DNA of 64,000 nt from Nocardia sp. CDC159 (lineage in GTDB: Bacteria > Actinomycetota > Actinomycetes > Mycobacteriales > Mycobacteriaceae), in contig NZ_JAMRXH010000005.1 in assembly GCF_023740735.1 (NCBI RefSeq), positions 372,001 through 436,000 on the forward strand, read 5' to 3'. The position numbers and the translations under genes were made by a program. The notes below the pieces were generated by a model. The model was not told where the DNA came from, searched no databases, and saw only the letters and a list, made by a program, of their open reading frames with translations. The stretch's first letter is position 1. Every line of letters begins with the position of its first letter. Below, piece by piece: positions 15,948-23,818 of the stretch.

Positions 15948-16019
15948 TGGTCCCAGCTGGGTTCGAACCAGCGACCTCTCGCGTGTGAGGCGAGCGCTCT
16001 CCCACTGAGCTATGAGACC
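15948..16019 (-). tRNA. tRNA-Val (anticodon CAC)
   Basis: Cloverleaf read on the minus strand: acceptor GGTCTCA pairs with TGGGACC plus discriminator A. The anticodon arm is CTCGC-CTCACAC-GCGAG, giving CAC, and the T-loop GTTCGAA is intact. CCA is not encoded. Its 3' end faces the conjugative element, so this tRNA is the likely integration target. Confidence 0.9.
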
Positions 16020-16333
16020 AGATCTGTGGGATTCGGGCGGGCTGTGCGCTCCGTTCCGAACGAGATGGAACCTTAACACGCATCACCCATGTCACACCAA
16101 ATCGGGGTTCTACCTGCGAGTTTGCCACGGGAGGGTAACCGAGGGATTTAACAGACCGATCGGTACTTATAGGAGTGTGTACCGCCGGCGACCGATCCCG
16201 CGGCCGAGCGGCCGAACTACACCTCTGTCATTCACTTCCACCCCCATCTACCAGGCGATTTGTTGCTCACGCGGATCGTGGGCTAATGTTCTTTCTCGCA
16301 GCCGGACGGCACGAAGAGCCCCGGAAGCGAAAT

Positions 16334-16406
16334 GCGGATGTAGCGCAGTTGGTAGCGCATCACCTTGCCAAGGTGAGGGTCGCGGGTTCGAATCCCGTCA
16401 TCCGCT
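16334..16406 (+). tRNA. tRNA-Gly (anticodon GCC)
   Basis: Acceptor GCGGATG pairs with CATCCGC, discriminator T. Anticodon arm CACC-TTGCCAA-GGTG gives GCC. T-arm GCGGGTTCGAATCCCGT is intact. First of three plus-strand tRNAs, Gly-Cys-Val, an order common in actinobacteria. Confidence 0.92.
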
Positions 16407-16429
16407 CGAAGGCCAACCCGGCCTTGGTT

Positions 16430-16500
16430 GGCGGTGTGGCCGAGTGGTGAGGCAACGGCCTGCAAAGCCGTGCACACGGGTTCGATTCCCGTCGCCGCCT
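16430..16500 (+). tRNA. tRNA-Cys (anticodon GCA)
   Basis: Acceptor GGCGGTG pairs with CGCCGCC (one T-G pair), discriminator T. Anticodon arm ACGGC-CTGCAAA-GCCGT gives GCA. T-arm ACGGGTTCGATTCCCGT. 23 bp after tRNA-Gly. Confidence 0.92.
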
Positions 16501-16516
16501 CTTAGAGGCACCCCAC

Positions 16517-16588
16517 GCGCGATTAGCTCAGCGGGAGAGCGCTTCCCTGACACGGAAGAGGTCACTGGTTCAATCCCAGTATCGCGCA
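16517..16588 (+). tRNA. tRNA-Val (anticodon GAC)
   Basis: Acceptor GCGCGAT pairs with ATCGCGC, discriminator A followed by an encoded CCA. Anticodon arm TTCC-CTGACAC-GGAA gives GAC. The T-loop reads TTCAATC. Its 3' end borders the decaying island to the right. Confidence 0.92.
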
Positions 16589-16607
16589 CCAGAGTAAGAG
16601 CAGGTCA

Positions 16608-16636
16608 GCCCCGGTTTCCACCGGGGCTTTCTTGTT
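16608..16636 (+). terminator. Rho-independent terminator of the tRNA cluster
   Basis: Stem GCCCCGG/CCGGGGC with a 6-nt loop followed by TTTCTTGTTT, 20 bp after tRNA-Val(GAC). Confidence 0.75.
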
Positions 16637-16656
16637 TCGTGGGGTATTCGTGGGGT
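16636..16656. repeat. Tandem 11-bp direct repeats after tRNA-Val(GAC)
   Basis: TTCGTGGGGT is repeated exactly with an 11-bp period (16636-16645 and 16647-16656), just past the terminator. GTGGGG-type direct repeats beside tRNA 3' ends are commonly integrase arm-type sites, so an element may have inserted at this tRNA too. Confidence 0.45.
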
Positions 16657-16937
16657 TGATCTCTGGAAGCCTCGGCTAATGAGTGCGAGGTCTCGCCAGG
16701 CAATCGACTGCACGCGAGCGACACGGCCGCCCGCTCTGGTCGTGGCGATGTTCCACTTTCAGCACCCCCGTTCCGTGCGGGCCCAGTCGATGCGACCAGT
16801 GTCGGTCTCCGCCCCCGCCCCTCTTCGCGGCACAACTGGCGCGCCAACGACGAGCAGGAACGGAATCTGATGATGTCGTCTGATGCCGTGCCGGACACTG
16901 ATGGTGCGATAGCACATCACTAATCGAGGGTGAGGAG
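16657..16937. other. Stretch without a credible gene
   Basis: Between the repeats behind tRNA-Val(GAC) and the start of the zinc-ribbon gene I see only frames with poor coding character on both strands. It is probably the eroded end of an island from which integration genes are missing. Confidence 0.4.
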
Positions 16938-17560
16938 ATGGCAAGCACCGATCGAGCTCGTTGGGGAAAGAAATGTGCTCGGTGCCCGTTGTCGATGAGC
17001 GTGGGCAGCTCGGCGGTGAAGCTGGTGCCTGGACCGTGACGTGCGGCCGGTGCGAAGACATCGTGCGTCGGAGCGGGATGCGTGCCCATACTGATCTTCG
17101 GTTGCCGGAGCTTCGGATCGACAAACCACCGAGCAACACGGTCAAGGGCCCGATCTGGCTGCGCGCCTACGGAATCCCCTACCCGTGTCAGTCGTGTGGC
17201 GCGGAGTCGGTCCGAGTTGCCGGGGTACGTCCTGTCTACCCGGCGCCGGAGTTCCGCTTGCTGATCCTGGCGTCCACTGAGCACGCGTGGAAGCTCCTCA
17301 AGGAGCTGCTGGCTCGCTCACAGGTCGCTCGACAGATCACCAAATCCATTCATCCCAGGCCGGGCCCCGTCGACCGTGGCGAGGTGTTTGAGGGCGGCTG
17401 CATGCACTGCGACGCCAGTTACCCCATCGTCGATGACCTAGCGAGTGGGGTCGAGCGGTACGGCGTACATCGCCTGAATTCGATTGCCGTGGCGGAGTGT
17501 TCAGTCGTCAAGTGGCACCGAGCCCTGTACGCCCCGACACGGTCGTTCGTTCGCGTGTGA
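16938..17560 (+). pseudogene. Zinc-ribbon protein, probably frameshifted near the N-terminus
   Basis: The open frame from 16961 gives up to 199 aa with CGRC, CQSCG and CMHC knuckles (Cys pairs at about 28/31, 75/78 and 146/149), suggesting paired zinc ribbons. An ATG at 16938 with GAGGAG close upstream starts a different frame reading MASTDRARWGKKCARCP, which adds a plausible fourth Cys pair but stops about 18 codons later. A single-base change near 16990 would join the two into one protein with two complete CxxC pairs in the first half. Either the gene is broken or translation starts at the later ATGs. Function unknown. Confidence 0.45.
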
Positions 17561-17664
17561 CCCAAACGTTCTCAGTACCATGCGATCGGTCGATTACCGA
17601 TCTGTACAGGTCGCACAGGGCCTACATCAGGACGGATTGCGGATCCCGTTGGCGTCAACATCTC

Positions 17665-17841
17665 TCACAGCGGGGCGGAGTCGGCCGCAATCAGATCGAT
17701 GACGCGCAGGGAAAACGGATATCGACCGGGAATGTCAGCAACAGCTTCTATGAGGACGTGCTCGTCGTCTTCGATCGCCACGACGCGGAACACGGACACG
17801 CCCGCGGGACGGATCCGGACAAGCTGATCGACCTCGAACAT
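17665..17841 (-). CDS. 58-aa conserved-looking hypothetical protein
   Basis: ATG at 17841 on minus opens 58 codons beginning MFEVDQLVRIRPAGVSVFRV and ending in SLRVIDLIAADSAPL. The sequence alternates hydrophobic and charged residues as expected for a small beta-rich domain and has a stronger protein character than the overlapping plus-strand frames. No family recognised. Divergent from the ImuA'-like gene starting at 17874. Confidence 0.4.
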   Translation of the reverse strand: MFEVDQLVRIRPAGVSVFRVVAIEDDEHVLIEAVADIPGRYPFSLRVIDLIAADSAPL

Positions 17842-17873
17842 ACTGCGCAGTCTATCGCCTATTATTCGAACTG

Positions 17874-18616
17874 ATGTGCGAGTCGACGGAGTGTCGCAAG
17901 GTTGTCGATCTCCCGCGTGAGCAGCAGCTAGCCGAGTTGCGCACCCGTATGGCCACCATCACCGGCAAGGTCGGTGCCGCAGACCGTACACCCACCCGCG
18001 CTGCGGCCGACGTGCTCGCAGTACCCGGTGGGATCGGCGAACTGCTCCCCCACCATGGGCTCACCCGAGGCAGTGCGGTGGCGTGCCGGGGCGCAGGGTT
18101 GTTGTGCAGGCTCGCCGCCGCAGTCACCGGTGCCGGACGCCACACCGCAGTCATCGGGCGTGCCTGCTCGGCTTGCTCGCCGTGCACGAGATGGGTGGAG
18201 ATCTATCGCGATTGGCGCTGATCGACCCATCTGGCGGCGACAGCCTCGAGATCGCCTCCGTACTGGCCGACGGGATCACGCTCGTAGTCCTCGACGACCC
18301 GGTCACGGTAGCACCGGCCCGAGCTCGGACGCTGCTGGCGAAAGTTCTTGCGCAGAAGGCAATCCTGATGTTCACCGACCGGGTCCGCGGGATCCGCGCC
18401 GACCTCGTCCTCAATTCCCGACCGACCGGATACACCGGGATCGGACGCGGCCGCGGGCGAGTCCGTGAGATCGAACTTGAGGTCCACGTGTCCGGCCGTC
18501 ATCTCCACCCACACACGGGCCGAATCCGGCTCGCGGCCACCGGCGACACCGGCACGGCATGGTCCCACCTCGCCACCGCTACCGCGGGTGCACAGCCCAT
18601 GATCCGGGCGGTCTGA
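17874..18616 (+). pseudogene. ImuA'-like gene, frameshifted
   Basis: Two overlapping frames together encode one protein of about 245 aa. The first (from 17874) covers VLAVPGGIGELLPHHGLTRG...AAAVTGAGRHTAVIG. The second resumes with LGLLAVHEMGGDLSRLALID and continues through TLVVLDDPVTVAPARARTLLA to 18616. The combined order resembles ImuA' (M. tuberculosis Rv3395c), the RecA-like accessory protein of the ImuA'-ImuB-DnaE2 mutasome. The break lies at about 18150-18180 and needs one base to repair. No ImuB gene follows, another sign of decay. Identity is from remembered family pattern, not a search. Confidence 0.55.
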
Positions 18617-18619
18617 ACC

Positions 18620-19174
18620 ATGCCCAACACCGACGGCCCCGCGATCCGGCGACTGCCGCAACCGCGGCGGATCATGGTCGATCCGACTAAGGTGTGGGTG
18701 ATGGCACGCAACACCGGCCAGCAGCGGCCGGCGATCGGGATGCGGGCACGAGCCTTCGTCGCCTGCCCTCAGATCCAGTGGTGGCCGGGCTGGCAATACT
18801 CAGCGGCACTCATGCAGGTCAACGGCATCAGCCGGTACGCCGAGATCGCCCTCGACCTCCAGAGTCGGAACCGGCAGCAGGTCATGACATTCCGGCAATG
18901 GGTGCCCTACGACGCGATCCGCCTGCCCACGGCACAGGAAGTTGAGGGACTATCGTCGCCGGAGACTGCGCTGACAGCGATGTCGACTCCAGCCCCCGCG
19001 CAGGACATCATTCCCTCAAGCTCGGGTGATCGGAATCAATCGCTCGCATTCCCAGTGCGACAGCGCGCCACGTCAGCAGAAGTTGCACCCACCGCTGCCC
19101 CGGCCATTCGCCTCGGTCATCGGGATCCAGATCAGCAGCCAGCAACGCCTCGCGGTCGACGGAGTCCTCCATGA
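18620..19174 (+). CDS. Hypothetical protein of the decaying island
   Basis: An open frame starting four bases after the ImuA'-like gene. The first 110 codons look protein-like (GMRARAFVACPQIQWWPGWQ, SRYAEIALDLQSRNRQQVMT, VPYDAIRLPTA). The last 70 are low-complexity and overlap an antisense small ORF, so the true product may be shorter. No family recognised, and it is not an ImuB polymerase. Confidence 0.35.
   Translation: MPNTDGPAIRRLPQPRRIMVDPTKVWVMARNTGQQRPAIGMRARAFVACPQIQWWPGWQYSAALMQVNGISRYAEIALDLQSRNRQQVMTFRQWVPYDAIRLPTAQEVEGLSSPETALTAMSTPAPAQDIIPSSSGDRNQSLAFPVRQRATSAEVAPTAAPAIRLGHRDPDQQPATPRGRRSPP
19008..19172 (-). CDS. 54-aa hypothetical protein
   Basis: ATG at 19172 on minus gives 54 codons. 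The product is acidic at first (MEDSVDREALLAADLDPDDR) and then amphipathic (WVQLLLTWRAVALGMRAID). Codon use and composition look more natural than the plus-strand frame across the same bases. No recognised family; the ribosome binding site is weak. Confidence 0.35.
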   Translation of the reverse strand: MEDSVDREALLAADLDPDDRGEWPGQRWVQLLLTWRAVALGMRAIDSDHPSLRE

Positions 19175-19442
19175 CCAATCAGACGCAGGTTCTCTGGGGA
19201 TCCCGGAGAGTTGAGGCCCGAATCTGAGAACATTGTTGCAGCTCAGCGGCTTTCGTGAAGACGGTAGCAGATCACCACATGTGTGGTGGAAGAACTGGCG
19301 TCGGCCGCATCCGAACGCCTGGCATGCGGCATCTGAGTTCGTCTGGGTGGCTGACCTGTGCAGCAACCGAACTGTGCGATCGGTGCGTAGGTGGCGGATA
19401 CTTCCAGACCGTCAGAATGCGGCCCCGGCTGATGCCTACCGT

Positions 19443-19600
19443 ATGGTCGGTGACGTCATGTTGATCTTCTTACTGGCACTTGCAGGGTTCGCCTTCCTCG
19501 ATTCCCTTCACGTCCTGAACGTAGGGATCACCGCTGCGGTGGTCGTCGACAGCAGACTAGGCCGTCGCTCGCCGTCCCAGGAGCGCTGAGCTTCATGCGG
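19443..19600 (+). pseudogene. 5' fragment of a membrane-protein gene
   Basis: The reading MLIFLLALAGFAFLDSLHVL...VVVDSRLGRRSP is the first helix region of a larger actinobacterial integral membrane family that usually continues with PVPGxLSFIAG. Here the frame slips after RRSP. The next bases encode VPGALSFM in another frame and homology then ends near 19600. The remnant therefore carries a frameshift and a 3' truncation. Confidence 0.45.
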
Positions 19601-19735
19601 AAAGAGGCATAGTGCTCTCCCTGTTGGGCCGGAGGACCGAAGCCGTAAGGGAAACACAAGCAGGGCTAGCGGCAATGCCCTCGAATTCCAACAGTTGGCG
19701 TCAATGCTTAAGGATATAGACCCGGATATGACAAC

Positions 19736-19999
19736 CTAACCTCGCTCCTTGGGATAATATCCACCCTCACGCCGCGCCTTTTCCGCCCACTCACGCAGAG
19801 CTTTACCGTATTCGCGTTCACGACGTTCCGACTCTGCTGCTTCGATCAAGGCCGTCATTTCTTCATCCGTGAATTGACCAGCCTTCTGCACCACTATCGG
19901 ATCCATATTCCATCCCAATGCTTGGCGTCCGAGTTCGAAACGAACTTCCGGATCATCGGCGTTGGCGATCTTCACCAGGATTTCATCCATTTTATTCAC
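19736..19999 (-). CDS. Small helical protein paired with the PIN-like gene
   Basis: 87 aa from GTG 19999, or 84 aa from ATG 19990. The sequence is almost wholly helical and charged (EEMTALIEAAESERREREYGKALREWAEKARREGG) with an acidic N-terminal half. GC content is lower than that of neighbours. It overlaps (or directly follows by one base) the stop of the PIN-like gene at 19992, so the two are translationally coupled. Small charged helical proteins in that arrangement are often antitoxins or immunity factors; here that is inference from gene order alone. Confidence 0.55.
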   Translation of the reverse strand: MNKMDEILVKIANADDPEVRFELGRQALGWNMDPIVVQKAGQFTDEEMTALIEAAESERREREYGKALREWAEKARREGGYYPKERG

Positions 20000-20975
20000 G
20001 GCCGGTGATCATACCCTGGTGCCCCGACAAGTTCTCTTGTTCAGCATTTAGGGGTTCGACATGCTCAGCGATACGAGAGTGTGTCCAGTTGTGTTCGTAT
20101 TTCAAGCGCAGGATGGTGGCGACCTTGTCCGGGTCGCGGCGGCCGGCAGGGTCGGCGTTGCACACCGATTCGGCGATCTCGACCACCGGTCGTGCGCACC
20201 GGCGGCCATCGCCGTGGTGATCCACGGAAACGAATCTCCCGACGAGATCGCCGACAAGGCATGGAATGCGGCGTGGGACTTTTACTTCGTGCGCAGAGCG
20301 GAGCTTCAACGTCTTTCGGGCCGCGTTGGTGCGGCCTCCCACGGCCAGGAAGATGTCTCTGGCCAGTGCGATCTCGTACGTGCACAGCGCACCGAACTCG
20401 TCTCGGGCCCAAGCGATGAGCTGCCGCATGGGCCACATTCGGCCGCGGGAGCGCCACCGTCTGCGAGTGCGGTCCAGATAGCAGGTGTACAGCAATGTGG
20501 CGTACGGCCCCAGCAGCGCCCCCAGCGGGTAGGTCGCCTCGGTCGCTGGGTCCGGCAGCGGTAGCCCACGGCGCCACAGTTTGTCCCGCCGCTCTGGCGG
20601 ATACCGTTGCGCGAACGCGTATCTCGTCTCCTCGATGCCCCAGTCACGCAGTACGCGGTCCAGGGCGTGACGCATTCGTCGTGTCGCTGGCGCGTTGAAA
20701 GTGCCGTCGCGCCGCCATGCCGACTCACAGATCGCGGTCCCGTACTCGACATCCACTGTCGCAGTGGTGGTGTCCCGCCACGGGAACGCCAACAGCAAAG
20801 CACGCAGATCGGTGCGGTGGTCCTGGTTGCGGAGAGTGCCGAAGTAGAACCGCTCAATGTCGATGGCCACGTTGGTGTCGACGAGAAGAATGTCCGGCCG
20901 ATCCTCCCGGCTGGTCGGCCCGATCACGCGGTAACGGCCGATCGCGCCCGACCAACCCTTGTCGCTGAGGCTCAC
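19992..20975 (-). CDS. PIN-like nuclease-domain protein, candidate toxin or RNase
   Basis: 327 aa from a GTG at 20975, preferred because GGAGGAGGGG lies upstream; the frame stays open to a GTG at 21059. Near the N-terminus, PDILLVDTNVAIDIERFYFG carries the DTN motif of PIN domains (Asp33), followed by acidic positions in DVEYGTAICESAW. This would fit a metal-dependent ribonuclease. The remaining 200 residues are helical and Trp/Arg-rich with no recognised family; the protein is about twice the size of VapC toxins. It is coupled to a small charged protein downstream and sits in an unstable island, consistent with a toxin-antitoxin or defence module. Confidence 0.55.
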   Translation of the reverse strand: MSLSDKGWSGAIGRYRVIGPTSREDRPDILLVDTNVAIDIERFYFGTLRNQDHRTDLRALLLAFPWRDTTTATVDVEYGTAICESAWRRDGTFNAPATRRMRHALDRVLRDWGIEETRYAFAQRYPPERRDKLWRRGLPLPDPATEATYPLGALLGPYATLLYTCYLDRTRRRWRSRGRMWPMRQLIAWARDEFGALCTYEIALARDIFLAVGGRTNAARKTLKLRSAHEVKVPRRIPCLVGDLVGRFVSVDHHGDGRRCARPVVEIAESVCNADPAGRRDPDKVATILRLKYEHNWTHSRIAEHVEPLNAEQENLSGHQGMITGRE

Positions 20976-21328
20976 GGCCGCCGCCCCTCCTCCGGTCTCC
21001 GGGATCCTGGCCTCATCGAGATCCCGATCGCCCCAAGATACGTCAGCCCGCACCGCCACCGCCCCCAGATTTGTGCCCGTCTCGTAACACCTCGCCCGGT
21101 CTGGGTCCGTCTACATCACCGCATTGCAACAGGCCGCAACGTTTCCATTCTCGGTGCTCCAGCACATCGTGCATCGACTCCGCGGTGGAACAACTAGCGG
21201 CTGCTGCACGCCCGCAACGCGTTCAGCGACCGCAACCGCCGCCTGCGCCGCATACAGGTCGCGGCCTGATTGCCTTGCGCCGCACGGGGTAGCCAACGAG
21301 CGAGCATCGATCGGAAAGGGGGGTTGCG
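20976..21328. other. Intergenic stretch between PIN-like gene and MFS gene
   Basis: About 350 bp without a convincing gene. Short frames on both strands lack coding character. It holds the divergent promoters of the minus-strand PIN-like pair and the plus-strand MFS transporter; a GAAAGGGGGG site precedes the MFS start. Confidence 0.4.
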
Positions 21329-22540
21329 GTGGACCAGCGGGCGATTGTCCGACGGCTGCTGGCCGGTCATGGCGTCAACGGGTTCGGCGACGGCCTGTGG
21401 TTCAGCATATGGGCCATCTATTTCACGAAGATCCAGGGGATCTCACCGACGGCCATGGGTCTGGCGGTTGGGATCGGTGGTGCCGTCGGACTTGTCGCCG
21501 CGGTACCGGCCGGGGTGCAGGCAGACCATCGCGGCCCGCGCGAGGTTCTCGGCGTCATCACCCTGCTACGCGGGCTGATCATGGCCGGCTACATCCTTGT
21601 CGCGGATTTCTGGTCGCTGCTGCTGCTCACCGCGCTCTTCTCGGCAGTGCAGAGTTCCGGTTCGGGAGTGCGGGTCACGTTGGTCTACGGCCTGATGCCG
21701 CGCGACACCCAGCTGCGCGTGCTCGCGCAGTCCAGAGTTGTGCAGCACATTGCCTATTCGCTGGGTGCCGGTGCGGCCGCGATCGTGCTCTCCGTCGGCA
21801 CCAAGGAGATCTTTGCGGGCGCGGTCCTGCTCAGCGGGGCCACCTTCGTGGTAGCCGCGGCGGTCACGATGACGGTGCCGAGCGTGCCCGCGGTGCCGAT
21901 CGACCGCAGACGTCGCAGTACGCAGGCGATCCGCGATATGCCCTATGTGGCCATCATGGCCAGCACCGCGGTCCTTGCCATCTGCTGGTCGATGCTCGCC
22001 ACCGGACTGCCGCTGTGGATCGCGGACGACACCGCCGCTCCGCTGTGGACGGCCGCACTCGCGGTGGTGGTCAGCTCAGCGGCGATCGCCTTGTTCCAGG
22101 TGCGGGTGACGAAGGGGCGCGACGCCGCGGACACGGATGGCGCGGTGCGATCCACCCGGATCTCGGCAGCCGCGCTGGCGCTGTGCTGCGCGGTCTTCGC
22201 GGCGGCGGCCATGTCGGCAACGCCCGTGCTGGCCACTGTGGTCGTCATGCTGGGTGTCTGCGTGCACGTGGTCGGCGAAATCTACTACGTTGCCGCACGC
22301 TGGGGGCTGTCGCTGGGGCTGATGGTGGGCGACGCGCAGGGCCAGTACCAGGGTGTCACCGCGAGCACCGAGGCGGTGGCCGTTGCCGTGGGGCCGGCTT
22401 TGGTGACGCTGCTGGTCGCGGGACTGCACGGAGCGGGCTGGCTGATCCTCGGTGGCCTGATGCTTGCCGCGGCGGTGCCGACCCGGGCTCTGGTGCGGCG
22501 GGCGCTGCACGACGCCGACCGGGTGTCGGCGTCGGTTTAG
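21329..22540 (+). CDS. MFS transporter, drug-efflux type
   Basis: 403 aa from GTG 21329, preceded by a strong AAAGGGGGG site. About eleven to twelve hydrophobic segments are spread along the protein, with the first-loop MFS-like element AGVQADHRGPREVLG after helix 2 and a central basic loop (IDRRRRSTQAIRDMP). This is a typical proton-driven exporter of the major facilitator superfamily. Substrate unknown. It converges with the PLP-dependent dehydratase with only 20 bp between the stop codons. It looks intact, unlike the MFS gene at 35957. Confidence 0.8.
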   Translation: MDQRAIVRRLLAGHGVNGFGDGLWFSIWAIYFTKIQGISPTAMGLAVGIGGAVGLVAAVPAGVQADHRGPREVLGVITLLRGLIMAGYILVADFWSLLLLTALFSAVQSSGSGVRVTLVYGLMPRDTQLRVLAQSRVVQHIAYSLGAGAAAIVLSVGTKEIFAGAVLLSGATFVVAAAVTMTVPSVPAVPIDRRRRSTQAIRDMPYVAIMASTAVLAICWSMLATGLPLWIADDTAAPLWTAALAVVVSSAAIALFQVRVTKGRDAADTDGAVRSTRISAAALALCCAVFAAAAMSATPVLATVVVMLGVCVHVVGEIYYVAARWGLSLGLMVGDAQGQYQGVTASTEAVAVAVGPALVTLLVAGLHGAGWLILGGLMLAAAVPTRALVRRALHDADRVSASV

Positions 22541-22560
22541 CGCGATCGATGCCGGTTGCT

Positions 22561-23541
22561 CTATTCGGAAAGCCCTTGCGTACCACGGTTGCCCAGCAGG
22601 TCGGAGAACCGCGACGCGCTGATATTGCCGCCCGAGACGACGACCCCGACGCGCGGGCCGGGAAGCTCGACTTGTCCTGCCAGCAGTGCGGCTACTCCGG
22701 CGGCGCCGGTCGGCTCGGCGACAATCTTCATCGTCTCGAACAGAAAAGACATGGCCGTCACCAGTTGGTCGTCTGTGACCAGGGCGATCTCGTCCACCAA
22801 CCGACGGTTGACGGCAAAGGTGAGTTCGCCGGGGATTTCGGCGGCTTGTGCGTCTGCGATGGTGTGTGGAACCGGAATCGGAACCCGGTGGCCGGCTTCG
22901 AGTGATCGTTTGGTGTCGTCGCCGTCGACGGGTTCGACGCCGATGATGCGGATACCAGGGGCCAGCGCGGTCGCCACCGTAGCGCAGCCGGCCATCAACC
23001 CGCCCCCGCCGATGGGAGCGAGGAAGGCGTTCCGCGGTCCGGTCCTCTCGATGAGCTCGAGCGCCGTCGTGCCTTGTCCGGCCATCACTTGCGGATGATC
23101 GAATGGCGGAATGGCGGTCAGGCCGCGTTCAGTGGCGAGGGCTCGACCAATCGCGGTTCGGTCCTCGGTATAGCGGTCGTAGGCGATGATCTCGGCCCCG
23201 TACTCTTTGGCGGCGGCCGTCTTCGAGGCGGGGGCGTCCTCGGGCATCACGATGACCGCGGAGGTGCCCAGCAGCCGCGCGGACAGCGCGACTGCCTGAG
23301 CATGGTTACCGGAGGACCAGGCCACGACGCCGCGCGCGAGTTGTTCGGCGGACAGTCTCGAAATCGCGTTGTAGGCGCGGAACTTGAACGCGCCGATCCT
23401 CTGGAAATTCTCGCACTCGAGAAACACCTCGGCGCCGACACGCATGTTCAATATTCGGGAAGTCAGCACCGGGGTTCGGTGGGCGACACCAGCCAGCCGG
23501 TGCGCTGCCACCCGTACGTCATCGGTGAAATGCCCTGCCAC
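22561..23541 (-). CDS. Threonine dehydratase / serine racemase-like PLP enzyme
   Basis: 326 aa. Fold-type II PLP enzyme: schiff-base lysine in FKFRAYNAI (Lys53), substrate loop SSGNHAQA, and a phosphate-binding glycine loop PIGGGGLMAG. No C-terminal ACT regulatory domain is present, so it is the short catabolic or racemase-like form rather than the biosynthetic IlvA. Likely reactions are deamination of threonine, serine or hydroxyaspartate, or hydroxyectoine-linked chemistry. The sequence alone cannot choose. It is divergent from the amidase gene across 277 bp. Confidence 0.8.
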   Translation of the reverse strand: MAGHFTDDVRVAAHRLAGVAHRTPVLTSRILNMRVGAEVFLECENFQRIGAFKFRAYNAISRLSAEQLARGVVAWSSGNHAQAVALSARLLGTSAVIVMPEDAPASKTAAAKEYGAEIIAYDRYTEDRTAIGRALATERGLTAIPPFDHPQVMAGQGTTALELIERTGPRNAFLAPIGGGGLMAGCATVATALAPGIRIIGVEPVDGDDTKRSLEAGHRVPIPVPHTIADAQAAEIPGELTFAVNRRLVDEIALVTDDQLVTAMSFLFETMKIVAEPTGAAGVAALLAGQVELPGPRVGVVVSGGNISASRFSDLLGNRGTQGLSE

Positions 23542-23818
23542 TCAAGGCATTCTGCCATACCACGCAGCGGAGGTACTGCCGCCGAACGATGCCGATCCGC
23601 ACCCATCGCCGTGGCCGATGGTCGGGTGCTGGGGAGATGGGAGATATTGAGACATCTATCCCGTTGTATGACGCGGCATTTCGTGGCCGCGCCGGCGGAG
23701 TTGGGCGGGGGCGGCGTCGTGACCTGGGAGTAAGCCGATTTCGATGGGAGCACGAGGGTGGTGGAGCGGAAAAATGGGTGGGAACGGTGGGACGTGATGA
23801 GGCGGTACGGTCGGGTGC

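Noticed and set aside
16283..16589. Short minus-strand ORFs over the tRNA cluster
   Set aside because: They overlap three intact tRNA genes and recall the spurious proteins often predicted from tRNA repeats.
17497..17874. 125-aa plus-strand ORF
   Set aside because: Composition is unconvincing and the minus-strand 58-aa frame in the same place looks more protein-like.
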